Origin: Amycolatopsis australiensis
GTDB lineage: Bacteria; Actinomycetota; Actinomycetes; Mycobacteriales; Pseudonocardiaceae
Assembly: GCF_900119165.1 (NCBI RefSeq)
Contig: NZ_FPJG01000006.1
Location: 6,324,001-6,388,000 of the forward strand
Direction of reading: 5' to 3'
Length of the DNA stretch: 64,000 bases
The position numbers and the translations under genes are program-made. Below are positions 48,191 through 55,824 of this stretch, piece by piece (position 1 is the first letter of the stretch; each line of letters starts with the position of its first letter). Under the pieces are notes generated by a model. That model saw only the letters and a list, made by a program, of their open reading frames with translations, ran no database searches and was not told the origin of the DNA.

Positions 48191-49341
48191 GCCAGCACCG
48201 CCGGACGGTCCACAGTGAACTCTTCGGCCGGCATCGACGGGGTGGCTCCGGTGAGGAGCTCGCGCAGCAGCCGCGCGGTACCGACGCTCAGGCCGATGCC
48301 CGCTCCTTCGTGTCCCGTGACGTGCCAGAGGTTGCCCAGCCGCGGGTCTTCGCCGATCACGGGCAGATGATCGTCCACATAGGGCCGGAAGCCGCCGTAG
48401 GCGCGCATCACCGCGGCGCCGGCCAGCGACGGGAACAGCCGCAGTGCCTTGGCCGCGATCGCGCCGAGGACGTCCGGCAGGATCGCGCCGGCGAAGCCCA
48501 CCCGGCGGCGGGACGAGCCGATCAGGACCGTGCCGCCGCGAGTGGCCTCCACGACGGCGGAGGTCTGCAGGTCTTCGTCGCCGGAACCGACCGCACCGAC
48601 GTAGTCGGCGTCGTAGACCTTGTGCCGCACCACGCCGGGCATCGGGGTGGTGACCAGGACTTCGCCGCGCCGGGGCCGGACGGCGATCGGCGCGCCGAGG
48701 CGTTCCGACACGATGCCCGACCACGGGCCCGCCGCGTTGACGACGACGTCGGCTGCGAGGACCTCGCCGGGCACGCGGACCCCGGTGATCCGGCCACCGT
48801 GGACGACCGCGCCGAGCACTTCGGTGCCGGTGCGCAACCGGGCGCCGTGGCCGAGCGCCGAACCGAGCAGGGCCACTGCCGCGCCGGCCGGCTGGACCTG
48901 CGCGTCCTCGGGGTAGTGGACGGCGGCGGTCACGTCACGGGTCAGCGCGGGTTCGGCGGCCGCGACGTCCACAGCGGACATGGGCTCGGCCCGCACTCCG
49001 GCCGCGGACTGCCGTGCCGCGAACTCGGCGAGCGCCCGCGCGCCGGCTTCGGTGGTGGCGACGACGATGCCGCCCTTGGGGTCGAACTCCGCGGCGGCGG
49101 CCCGTGGCCCGAGTTCCGCGACGACCTGCGGCCACAGCCGGGCCGACAGCTGGGCGAGCCGCAGCTCCGCGCCCGGCCCCTTGTCCGAGACGAGGAGGTT
49201 GCCTTCGCCGTGCGAGGTCGTGCCGCCCGCCGGGTGGCCGCGGTCGGCGACCACGACGTCGAAGCCGGCGAGGCTCAGCTCCCGCGCGCAGGCGGCGCCG
49301 ACGGCACCGGCCCCGATCACCACCGCGCGCGTTCGGTTCAT
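48187..49341 (-). CDS. DAO-type FAD oxidoreductase, catalytic subunit of D-hydroxyproline dehydrogenase
   Basis: A 384-residue flavoprotein of the D-amino-acid oxidase/sarcosine oxidase-beta family: VVIGAGAVGAACARELSLAG, then SHGEGNLLV with the covalent/FAD region, and HVTGHEGAGIGLSVGTARLL near the end. It dehydrogenates cis-4-hydroxy-D-proline and passes electrons to the other subunits. ATG 49341 has GGAGGG just upstream. It is the first gene of the operon, preceded by a candidate operator at 49353-49369. Confidence 0.85.
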   Translation of the reverse strand: MNRTRAVVIGAGAVGAACARELSLAGFDVVVADRGHPAGGTTSHGEGNLLVSDKGPGAELRLAQLSARLWPQVVAELGPRAAAAEFDPKGGIVVATTEAGARALAEFAARQSAAGVRAEPMSAVDVAAAEPALTRDVTAAVHYPEDAQVQPAGAAVALLGSALGHGARLRTGTEVLGAVVHGGRITGVRVPGEVLAADVVVNAAGPWSGIVSERLGAPIAVRPRRGEVLVTTPMPGVVRHKVYDADYVGAVGSGDEDLQTSAVVEATRGGTVLIGSSRRRVGFAGAILPDVLGAIAAKALRLFPSLAGAAVMRAYGGFRPYVDDHLPVIGEDPRLGNLWHVTGHEGAGIGLSVGTARLLRELLTGATPSMPAEEFTVDRPAVLA

Positions 49342-49352
49342 CGACCCTCCGC

Positions 49353-49369
49353 TGTTCGGCAAAGCGAAC
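49353..49369. promoter_or_regulatory. candidate cupin-XRE operator upstream of the hydroxyproline operon
   Basis: TGTTCGGCAAAGCGAAC contains the inverted pair GTTCG/CGAAC. Fourteen of its bases recur with one change as TGTTCGGTAAAGCG at 50004-50017, inside the 5' end of the adjacent XRE regulator gene and in the same orientation. Position next to the first ribosome-binding site of the operon suggests repression. Confidence 0.5.
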
Positions 49370-49401
49370 GCTCGGAGGTTAGGTCGCGCGCGTCGGCGGT
49401 G

Positions 49402-50022
49402 TCAATCCCGCAGCACGGGGTGCGGCCGTCCGTCGAGGCGTTCGTCGGCGCGGTACTGCAGCAGCAGGACCGAGTGCACGGGCGCGGCGAGCGCGGTGTA
49501 GCTGTGCGGTTCGCGGGCGTCGAAGGCGACGTAGTCGCCCGGCCCGAGGTCGACGGTCCGGCCCGCGACCTCGACGCGCAGCCCGCCGGTCTGCACGACG
49601 GTGTGCTCGACGCCGACGTGCCCCTGCGAGCGCTGCGGCGCGTCGCCCCGGACGACCTGGTCGTAGACTTCGAAAACGCTGCTGTCGGCTTCGATCCGGC
49701 GCAGCGGCCGCAGGTCGACGCCCTCGCCGCGCAGGACCTCGACCTCGGCGGCCCGCACGACGGTCAGCCCGCCGCGCGGCCGGTGGTCGAGCAGGTCGGA
49801 GATGGCGACCTCGAGGGCGCGGGAGAGGCTGAAGACGGTCTCGATGGTCGGGTTCCCGGTGCCGGCTTCCAGCTGCGAGAGGGTCGCCTTGCCGATCCCG
49901 GACCGCCGCGACAGCTCGGAAAGCGACAGCCCGCGCGCCCCCCGTGCGGCCCGCAGGTTGACGGCGAGCATGTCCCGGATCGACGGTGCCTCGTCGGCGG
50001 CAGTGTTCGGTAAAGCGTCCAT
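49402..50022 (-). CDS. XRE-family regulator with cupin sensor domain
   Basis: A 206-residue protein. Residues about 20-75 form the helix-turn-helix (VNLRAARGARGLSLSELSRR, GIGKATLSQLEAGTGNPTIE). Residues about 130-195 are a cupin (VEHTVVQTGGLRVEVAG, LGPGDYVAFDAREPHSYTAL). This class commonly controls amino-acid catabolic genes, with the cupin binding the inducer. It is immediately upstream of the hydroxyproline operon on the same strand, 60 bases apart, and probably regulates it and possibly itself. Confidence 0.85.
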   Translation of the reverse strand: MDALPNTAADEAPSIRDMLAVNLRAARGARGLSLSELSRRSGIGKATLSQLEAGTGNPTIETVFSLSRALEVAISDLLDHRPRGGLTVVRAAEVEVLRGEGVDLRPLRRIEADSSVFEVYDQVVRGDAPQRSQGHVGVEHTVVQTGGLRVEVAGRTVDLGPGDYVAFDAREPHSYTALAAPVHSVLLLQYRADERLDGRPHPVLRD

Positions 50023-50130
50023 CGAGCCCTGTCTCCGTTCGGCTTGCCGTACGGGCCAGGGTCATGATGCCATGCCGCGTCGCGTGCCAGAATGAGCGCC
50101 GCCGTTTCATCGCACCGGGGGATGCTTTCC

Positions 50131-50625
50131 GTGGAGATCTCGCTTTCGTTCGTGGCCACGCCCGAACTGGCCAAGCAGTCGTACCGCGCCTGCCACCCGA
50201 GCGCCGCGGTGGCCCGGTGGCTGCCCGCCGCGATCTACGTGGTGCTCGGGCTCTTGGCGACGGCCGAAGCCGTCCGGGGCACGGAACCGGACCCGACCGG
50301 GCTCGGCGTCGGCGTGCTGGTCCTCCTCCTGGGCATCGCCTGGCCTGCCCTCCACGCGCGGCGCGTGGCCCGGATGCTGCGGCCGTACGCCGAGCCCGCG
50401 CCCACGCGGATCGTGCTGACCGACGCCGGGTACGCCGTCGAGGCGCCCGGCCGCACGATGACCCGGGTCTGGGCCACGTTCAAGAGTGCCGCCCTGGTCC
50501 GCGGGTTCTGGGTGCTGAAAACGGCGTCGGAGGGCTCGGTCGCGTTCCCGGCGAATCTGCTCGACGCCACCCGGACCGAGGTGTTCCGGGCCGCCATGCG
50601 AGAGAAGGGCCTGCTCACGCCATGA
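50131..50625 (+). CDS. YcxB-like two-transmembrane protein
   Basis: A 164-residue protein opening VEISLSFVATPELAKQS, with two hydrophobic segments (RWLPAAIYVVLGLLATAEA and GVLVLLLGIAWPALHA) followed by a beta-rich part (RIVLTDAGYAVEAPGRT, WATFKSAALVRGFWVLKT). This matches the YcxB-like domain layout. GTG 50131 is favoured by GGGGGA at eight bases and by the typical family N-terminus; ATGs at 50122 and 50092 are alternatives. Function is unknown. It ends five bases from the convergent PLP-enzyme gene. Confidence 0.65.
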   Translation: MEISLSFVATPELAKQSYRACHPSAAVARWLPAAIYVVLGLLATAEAVRGTEPDPTGLGVGVLVLLLGIAWPALHARRVARMLRPYAEPAPTRIVLTDAGYAVEAPGRTMTRVWATFKSAALVRGFWVLKTASEGSVAFPANLLDATRTEVFRAAMREKGLLTP

Positions 50626-50629
50626 CGGC

Positions 50630-51589
50630 TCAGAACCCGAGCCACCGGCGGTAGGCGGGCAGGTCGACGTTGCCGCCGCAGACGATGGTGACCACGTGCC
50701 GTCCGGCGAAGCGGGCGGGGTCTTCGAGGATCGCCGCCAGGCCGAGTGCCGCCGACGGCTCCACCACCAGGCCCGCCCGCTCCAGGAACAGCCGCATTCC
50801 CGCGATGATCGACTCTTCCCGGACCAGGACCGCGTCGTCCGCCACGGCGAGCAGGTCCGCCAGCACGTCCGGGATCGGGCGCCGGGCCGCGACGCCGTCG
50901 GCGATCGTGGCCGTCGAGTCCGTCGTGACGACCCGACGTTCGCGCCACGACAGCGTCGTCGCCGGCGCGCCCGACGGCTGGACCGCGATCACCTCCGTGC
51001 CCGGCAGGCACGCCTTCACGACGTGCCCGGCCCCCGTGGCCAGCGCGCCGCCGCCCAGCGCGATCAGCACCGCGTCGAACGGCCCCGCGTCCGCCAGCTC
51101 CAGGCCGATCGTCGCCGCGCCTTCACAGGTCTCGACGTCCAGGCTGTCCTCCACCAGCCGGACACCCCGCTCGTCCGCGACGGCCCGCGCCCGTGCGCGT
51201 GCCAGGTCGAAGTCGCCGTCCACCAGCTCCAGCCTCGCCCCCAGCGCGCGGATGCGCTCGAGCTTCGCCGCCGGCGCGGACGGCGACGACACCACGGTGA
51301 CGTCCAGCCCGTGCCGCCGTCCGGACCAGGCCAGGGCCTGGCCGAGATTGCCCGCGCTGGCACACACCGCGGCCCGCTCGCCGCGGCCGGCGAGCCCGCT
51401 CACGACGACTTCGGTGCCCCGGCCCTTGAAGCTGCGGACCGGGTTCGCCGTCTCCAGCTTGACGCTCACGCGGCAGCCGAGCGCGCCTTCCAGGGGTTCG
51501 CAACGATACAGCGGGCTGTCGAGGAAGACGGGGTCGATCACGCGGCGGGCCGCCCGGATCCGGGCGAGGTCGAGGCGCGTTTCCGGCAC
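50630..51589 (-). CDS. PLP-dependent threonine/serine ammonia-lyase-like enzyme
   Basis: A 319-residue fold-type II PLP enzyme. The Schiff-base Lys is in NPVRSFKGRGTE, the substrate loop in ASAGNLGQAL and the phosphate-binding loop in ALGGGALATG. It resembles catabolic threonine/serine dehydratases without the regulatory ACT domain; related racemases and diaminopropionate lyases cannot be excluded. GTG 51589 lies inside the 3' end of the MFS gene (52-base overlap), so both are in one operon and this enzyme may process the compound moved by the transporter. Confidence 0.8.
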   Translation of the reverse strand: MPETRLDLARIRAARRVIDPVFLDSPLYRCEPLEGALGCRVSVKLETANPVRSFKGRGTEVVVSGLAGRGERAAVCASAGNLGQALAWSGRRHGLDVTVVSSPSAPAAKLERIRALGARLELVDGDFDLARARARAVADERGVRLVEDSLDVETCEGAATIGLELADAGPFDAVLIALGGGALATGAGHVVKACLPGTEVIAVQPSGAPATTLSWRERRVVTTDSTATIADGVAARRPIPDVLADLLAVADDAVLVREESIIAGMRLFLERAGLVVEPSAALGLAAILEDPARFAGRHVVTIVCGGNVDLPAYRRWLGF

Positions 51590-52779
51590 GGTTCCGCAGC
51601 ATAGCCTGGTTCCCGCGTCCGCAGCGCCCAGCGCGTCAGGCGCGGGATCGGCGCGACGGCGGCCAGGAACACCCCGGCGACGAGCACCCAGCCCAGCGCG
51701 CCGAGCCCGCCGACCGCCAGCGTGAACACGCCGGGACCGACCATCTGCACGGTCGCCGTCGCCGCTTCGCTCGCGCCCTGGTAGGCGCCCTTCGCCTCTT
51801 CGCGCATCAACCGCACCGACAACCCCCAGTTCGCGGCCACGTAACTCAGCTCGCCCACGACGTGCAGCACGGCCGCGAGCACCACCACCGTGACGGCCCC
51901 GGCCCCGGCGCCCCCCGCGGTCGTGGCGAGCAGCAGGCAGCTCGCCGCGAGGACCACGCCGGACACCACCGCGGTCCGCGCCGCCTGCGTGGCCGTGCGC
52001 CCGAACCGCGCGAACGGCACCTGGAACACCGCGATGCCGACCGAGCTGACCACCACCACGACGCCGCCGAGCCCGAGCGGCAGCCGCGTCGAGCCGGACA
52101 GCCACAGCGGCAGCCCGGCCGACAGCATGGCCCAGCACAGGGAAAGCACCGCGGTCGCGCCGGCGACGCTCAGGTACGGCCGGTCGCCGAGGACGGCACG
52201 GGCACCCGGCTTCCGCGCCGGGACCGGGGCGGGCGCGGGCACCAGCAGGGTCGCCGCGGCGAGGACGAGGAAGCTGGCCGCGTTGCCGGCGATGGCCAGC
52301 GTGTACGCCCACCGCGCGTCGGCGGTCAGGACGAGCGCCCCGAGGCCGGCGCCGGCCGCGTACCCGACGTGCTGCGCGACCCGCTGCTGCGCGAGCGCGC
52401 GCATCCGGCGTTCCGGCTCGGCGACCAGCCCGGTCACCAGGGCCGTCCGGACGGCCGTCCCGCCGGTCGCCAGCGCGGTGAACAGCACCGTGACGGCGAG
52501 GAACGACCAGGTCCCGCGCACCGCGAGGTACCCGGCCATCGCGGCGGCGCGCACGAGCGTCACCGTGACCAGCACCGGCCGCGCGCCGCACCGGTCGGCG
52601 AGCGCGCCCAGCGGGACCGCGGCCGCCATGCCGAGCGCGCTCGCCACCGCCAGTCCGGCGCCGACCGTGACCGGCGGCAGGCCGAGGACCCGGGTGAAGT
52701 ACAGCGCCCAGATCGTGAACCACAGGCCGTCGCCGAGCGCGGACACGCCGCGGCCCCAGAGCAGGCTCTTCAGTCCCAT
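51538..52779 (-). CDS. MFS transporter
   Basis: A 413-residue protein with twelve predicted membrane segments and the MFS loop LGALADRCGARPVL between TM2 and TM3. The family is drug-efflux-like; no substrate can be named. AAGGGTGGA precedes ATG 52779. It is divergent from an ArsR-type regulator, and the space between contains the palindrome TTCACG-tcat-CGTGAA. The gene overlaps the PLP enzyme that follows. Confidence 0.8.
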   Translation of the reverse strand: MGLKSLLWGRGVSALGDGLWFTIWALYFTRVLGLPPVTVGAGLAVASALGMAAAVPLGALADRCGARPVLVTVTLVRAAAMAGYLAVRGTWSFLAVTVLFTALATGGTAVRTALVTGLVAEPERRMRALAQQRVAQHVGYAAGAGLGALVLTADARWAYTLAIAGNAASFLVLAAATLLVPAPAPVPARKPGARAVLGDRPYLSVAGATAVLSLCWAMLSAGLPLWLSGSTRLPLGLGGVVVVVSSVGIAVFQVPFARFGRTATQAARTAVVSGVVLAASCLLLATTAGGAGAGAVTVVVLAAVLHVVGELSYVAANWGLSVRLMREEAKGAYQGASEAATATVQMVGPGVFTLAVGGLGALGWVLVAGVFLAAVAPIPRLTRWALRTREPGYAAEPCRKRASTSPGSGRPAA

Positions 52780-52789
52780 GCATCCACCC

Positions 52790-52805
52790 TTCACGTCATC
52801 GTGAA
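52790..52805. promoter_or_regulatory. palindromic operator between MFS and ArsR-type genes
   Basis: TTCACG-tcat-CGTGAA is a perfect 6-4-6 palindrome eleven bases upstream of the MFS start. A looser pair GGTGA/TCACC (52807-52827) lies beside it. On the plus strand TAGGGT (52851-52856) is a plausible -10 that would start the regulator transcript at about its ATG (52864), suggesting leaderless translation. Confidence 0.6.
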
Positions 52806-52863
52806 TGGTGACATACCCGCAATCACCGTTCAGCAATCCATGAAGAGTGCTAGGGTTGCGGTC

Positions 52864-53580
52864 ATGGGCGGACTGGTCGATCCCGGCAACGCCGTCCAGG
52901 GCGCGATCGTGGCGCTGACACGCGAGCTGGCCGACCCGGTGCGGCTCACCGCGCTGCAGGTGCTGGCGGCGGAAGGCCCGCACACGATGGTGCAGCTGGC
53001 CGATGCACTGGGCGTCACCGCGCCACGGCTGGGCAACCACCTGGCGCGGCTGCGGGCGGCCGGGCTGGTGACGGTCGAGCACGCGGGGCGGCACGCGGTC
53101 TACCGCGTCGGCCGCGACGACCTGCTGCCGGTGCTCACCGCACTCGCCCGCTACGGCGGCAACGACGCGATCACGCCGCCGCGCGCACCGGAGTCCACTG
53201 TGGACATCGCGCACACGTGCTACGACCACACGGCGGGACGGCTCGGGGTGGCGGTGTTCGCGATGCTCGTGGACCGCGGCGCCCTGCGGCCCCCGGACGG
53301 CTCGGCACCCGACCTGACCCTGGGCGACGACCTGACGGCGTTCCACGACCTCGGCGTCGACCCGGCGGAGGTGCACCCGGCCCGCCGCCGGCTGGCGACG
53401 GCCTGCCTGGACCGGACGAACCGCATCCCCCACCTCGGCGGCGTCCTGGGCCACGAGGTGCTGGCGGCGCTGCTGGCCGCGGACTGGGTCCGCCGCGGCC
53501 CGCGCGACCGCGAGCTGCGGATCACCCCGCGCGGCCGCGACCGGCTCGGCGGCCTCCTGCCCGGGTTCGAGGCCGCCTGA
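52864..53580 (+). CDS. ArsR-type winged-helix regulator with C-terminal extension
   Basis: A 238-residue protein. Residues about 15-100 are a winged-helix ArsR domain (ELADPVRLTALQVLAAEG, TAPRLGNHLARLRAAGLVTV, RHAVYRVG). The remaining part repeats a winged-helix-like pattern (HEVLAALLAADWVRRG, RELRITPRGRDRL). Such regulators control the adjacent transporter gene; metal-binding cysteine pairs are not evident, so the ligand is probably organic. ATG 52864 is chosen with a likely transcript start at the same position; ATG 52840 is possible. Confidence 0.8.
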   Translation: MGGLVDPGNAVQGAIVALTRELADPVRLTALQVLAAEGPHTMVQLADALGVTAPRLGNHLARLRAAGLVTVEHAGRHAVYRVGRDDLLPVLTALARYGGNDAITPPRAPESTVDIAHTCYDHTAGRLGVAVFAMLVDRGALRPPDGSAPDLTLGDDLTAFHDLGVDPAEVHPARRRLATACLDRTNRIPHLGGVLGHEVLAALLAADWVRRGPRDRELRITPRGRDRLGGLLPGFEAA

Positions 53581-53597
53581 CCCAGTCGGTTCGGTGA

Positions 53598-53735
53598 CGC
53601 GGCGGGATGCGCACTGTCCTTTCCGGCTTCCGGCCCGCTCGACCTCGGCCGCGCCCGCGGCGCGGCGGGATGCGCACTGTCCTTTCCGGCTTCCGGCCCG
53701 CATGACCTCGGCCGGGTCCGCGGCGCGGCGGGCCC
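53598..53735. repeat. 63-base direct repeat, two full and one partial copy
   Basis: Copies start at 53598, 53661 and (partial) 53724 with CGCGGCGGGATGCGCACTGT followed by a CCTTTCCGGCTTCCGG block. Full copies differ at only a few bases. A further fragment (CCGCATGACCTCGGCC) occurs at about 53870. The whole gap 53581-54038 is made of such sequence and I find no gene in it, although 63 being divisible by three keeps several frames open. Confidence 0.75.
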
Positions 53736-54038
53736 TGGGGACAACCTCGACCCAGGCAGCGGCCAGCGGCCCTCCCCCGGTTCTTGGGCGCTCGACTCGA
53801 CCGGGTCCGCGAGACGGCGGGCCACGGCACAGCAGACCTGGAGCCGGGCAGCGCCCGCGGCTACCGGCCCCGCATGACCTCGGCCGGGTCCGCGACCACC
53901 GGCCCGGCACCCTCCCGGCTTCCGGCCCGCGCAACCCGTCGTATCCCCGCCGCCGTTCGGTGCCTCCTGGATGCGGATGTAACCCGGGTCGCCGTCCCAG
54001 CGACTTCCCAGCATCCCGAGTGGAGCGAAGGTGAGCGG

Positions 54039-55553
54039 ATGAGCGCGGCGGACCCGGGCAGGCGGCACCTCGTCGTCTGCTGTGACGGCACCTGGAACAC
54101 GCCGGACCAGCTGCAGCAGGGGCAGCCCGCGCCGACGAACGTCGCGCGGATCCGGCACGCCGTCGCCGATCGGGACGATCAGCTGCGGTACTACCACCCC
54201 GGTGTCGGCACCGGGCCCGGGCTGGTGAACCACCTCGAAGGCGGGCTGGTCGGCAAGGGCCTCTCGGACAACGTCAAGAGCGCCTACGGCTGGCTCGCCC
54301 GGCACTACCGGCCCGGCGACGCCATTCACCTCTTCGGGTTCAGCCGCGGGGCGTTCACCGTCCGCAGCCTCGGCGGCATGCTCGGCCGGTGCGGGCTGCC
54401 CGCCGGACTCCGGGACGCCGGCCCGACCGAGTTCTGGGCCGCGGTCGACGCGCTCTTCGCCGACGGCTACCGGGCCGGGGCCGCCGGAGCGGCCGAGCCC
54501 GTGCCGATCGAGTTCCTCGGCGTCTGGGACACCGTCGGTTCCCTCGGCATCCCGGACTGGCTCGGCCCGCTGAAGCTGCTCGAAGACCACGTCGGGCACC
54601 TCCCCCGGTTCCACGACACGAAGCTCGGCGACCACGTCAAGCACGCCCGCCAGGCACTGGCGATCGACGAGATGCGCGGCCCGTTCATGCCGACGCTCTG
54701 GTCGAACCTGGACGAAGTGGACGGTGACCGGACCGCCGAGCAGGTCTGGTTCCCCGGTGACCACTGCGACGTCGGCGGCGGCCACGACCGCTGCGGGCTC
54801 TCGGACGGCGCTCTGCAGTGGATGATCGACGAATGCCGGTCCGTGACGGACCTGGTCTTCGACGACGCCATGTACAAGCAGATCGTGCCGGACCCCCAGG
54901 ACGTGCTGCACAACTCGCTCCACGGCGTCTACTCCGTCCTGTGCCCCGCCCCGCGCGCGATCCCGTTCATCGCCGCCGGCCGCCCCGAGGTCGCGCCGTC
55001 CGCCGTGGACCGGCAGGCGACGCCGCCGATCACCAGCGGTCCGTACCGCGAGGGCCGCCGGCTCGCGGCAGGCGCATCCGCGACCGTCGACGTCTACGCC
55101 GGGAAGCCGTGGAACTGGACCGGGCTCTACCTCGAGCCGGGCGAATACCGGTTCACCGCCGAGGGCACCTGGCTGAACGGCAAGGTCGCCCACCACCCCG
55201 ACGGGTCCGAAGCGGACGCCCGGCTGGACTTCCAGGACGTGCTGCACACGCTGGCCACGGCGTCGTCGTGGCTGCAGACCCAGCTCGCCCGGCTCAACGA
55301 AAGCCAGGCGCGGGCGTTCGGTGGCCGCCGCTGCCCGGACGCGCGCTGGATGGCGCTGATCGGCACGGTCGCGGCCCAGCAGCTGGACCAGGACGACGTG
55401 CAGCAGTCCTACGACCCGATCGTGCTCGGCGGCGGCCCGGTGACGTGGGCCATCGAGAAGCAGGGCTACTTCCACGCCTACGCCAACGACTCCTGGCTGG
55501 GCTACTCGAGCAACCGCGGCTCACTCCGGCTGACGGTCGAGCGCCTTTCCTGA
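54039..55553 (+). CDS. DUF2235 alpha/beta-hydrolase (Tle1-type phospholipase-like)
   Basis: A 504-residue protein. Residues about 8-330 form the DUF2235 domain: LVVCCDGTWNTPDQ at the start, the nucleophile elbow FGFSRGAFTVRSLGGML with Ser as GxSxG, and DVGGGH carrying an Asp/His pair. This is the fold of type VI secretion phospholipase effectors, but free-standing actinobacterial copies are common and need not be toxins. The C-terminal 150 residues are beta-rich (NWTGLYLEPGEYRFTAEGTW). There is no signal peptide, immunity gene or secretion gene nearby. ATG 54039 follows GAAGGTGAG. Confidence 0.75.
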   Translation: MSAADPGRRHLVVCCDGTWNTPDQLQQGQPAPTNVARIRHAVADRDDQLRYYHPGVGTGPGLVNHLEGGLVGKGLSDNVKSAYGWLARHYRPGDAIHLFGFSRGAFTVRSLGGMLGRCGLPAGLRDAGPTEFWAAVDALFADGYRAGAAGAAEPVPIEFLGVWDTVGSLGIPDWLGPLKLLEDHVGHLPRFHDTKLGDHVKHARQALAIDEMRGPFMPTLWSNLDEVDGDRTAEQVWFPGDHCDVGGGHDRCGLSDGALQWMIDECRSVTDLVFDDAMYKQIVPDPQDVLHNSLHGVYSVLCPAPRAIPFIAAGRPEVAPSAVDRQATPPITSGPYREGRRLAAGASATVDVYAGKPWNWTGLYLEPGEYRFTAEGTWLNGKVAHHPDGSEADARLDFQDVLHTLATASSWLQTQLARLNESQARAFGGRRCPDARWMALIGTVAAQQLDQDDVQQSYDPIVLGGGPVTWAIEKQGYFHAYANDSWLGYSSNRGSLRLTVERLS

Positions 55554-55560
55554 CCACGCC

Positions 55561-55589
55561 GCGCGTTCGCGATCGCCGGGCGAACGCGC
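55561..55589 (+). terminator. terminator of the DUF2235 gene
   Basis: GCGCGTTCGC, nine-base loop, GCGAACGCGC, a perfect ten-base stem seven bases after the stop codon. Confidence 0.65.
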
Positions 55590-55739
55590 CGCTGTAGCGG
55601 ACCCGCGCCGGGTACACCTTCGCGTACAGCGCCGCCTGCGGGCCGCAGGTGAACCCGAGGCGACCGAGAACAGCACCAGCGCGAGCACCAGCAGGCCCAC
55701 ATTCGCTCGCCGGTGGACGGTCGCCGAAACCGAAGACAC
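55585..55739 (-). pseudogene. fragment of an MHS-type MFS transporter, frameshifted
   Basis: On the minus strand, ANVGLLVLALVLFSVASG can be read, and after removing one frameshift (a missing base near 55648) the frame continues FTCGPQAALYAKVYPARVRYSGA. That is the conserved late membrane helix and loop of metabolite:H+ symporters of the MHS family. Nothing of the remaining 400 residues is present. It is a decayed gene remnant; part of it underlies the DUF2235 terminator. Confidence 0.6.
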
Positions 55740-55824
55740 CGTCGCCGCGTGGCGCGGGCGGCCGGCTACGACGACCCGTCCGCGGCGCCGGCCCCCTCGG
55801 ACTGGCGCCGCGGAGCAGCCCGGC

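Noticed and set aside
54039..55553. Type VI secretion effector with immunity gene
   Set aside because: The DUF2235 fold fits, but no immunity, VgrG or PAAR genes are present and actinobacteria generally lack the system.
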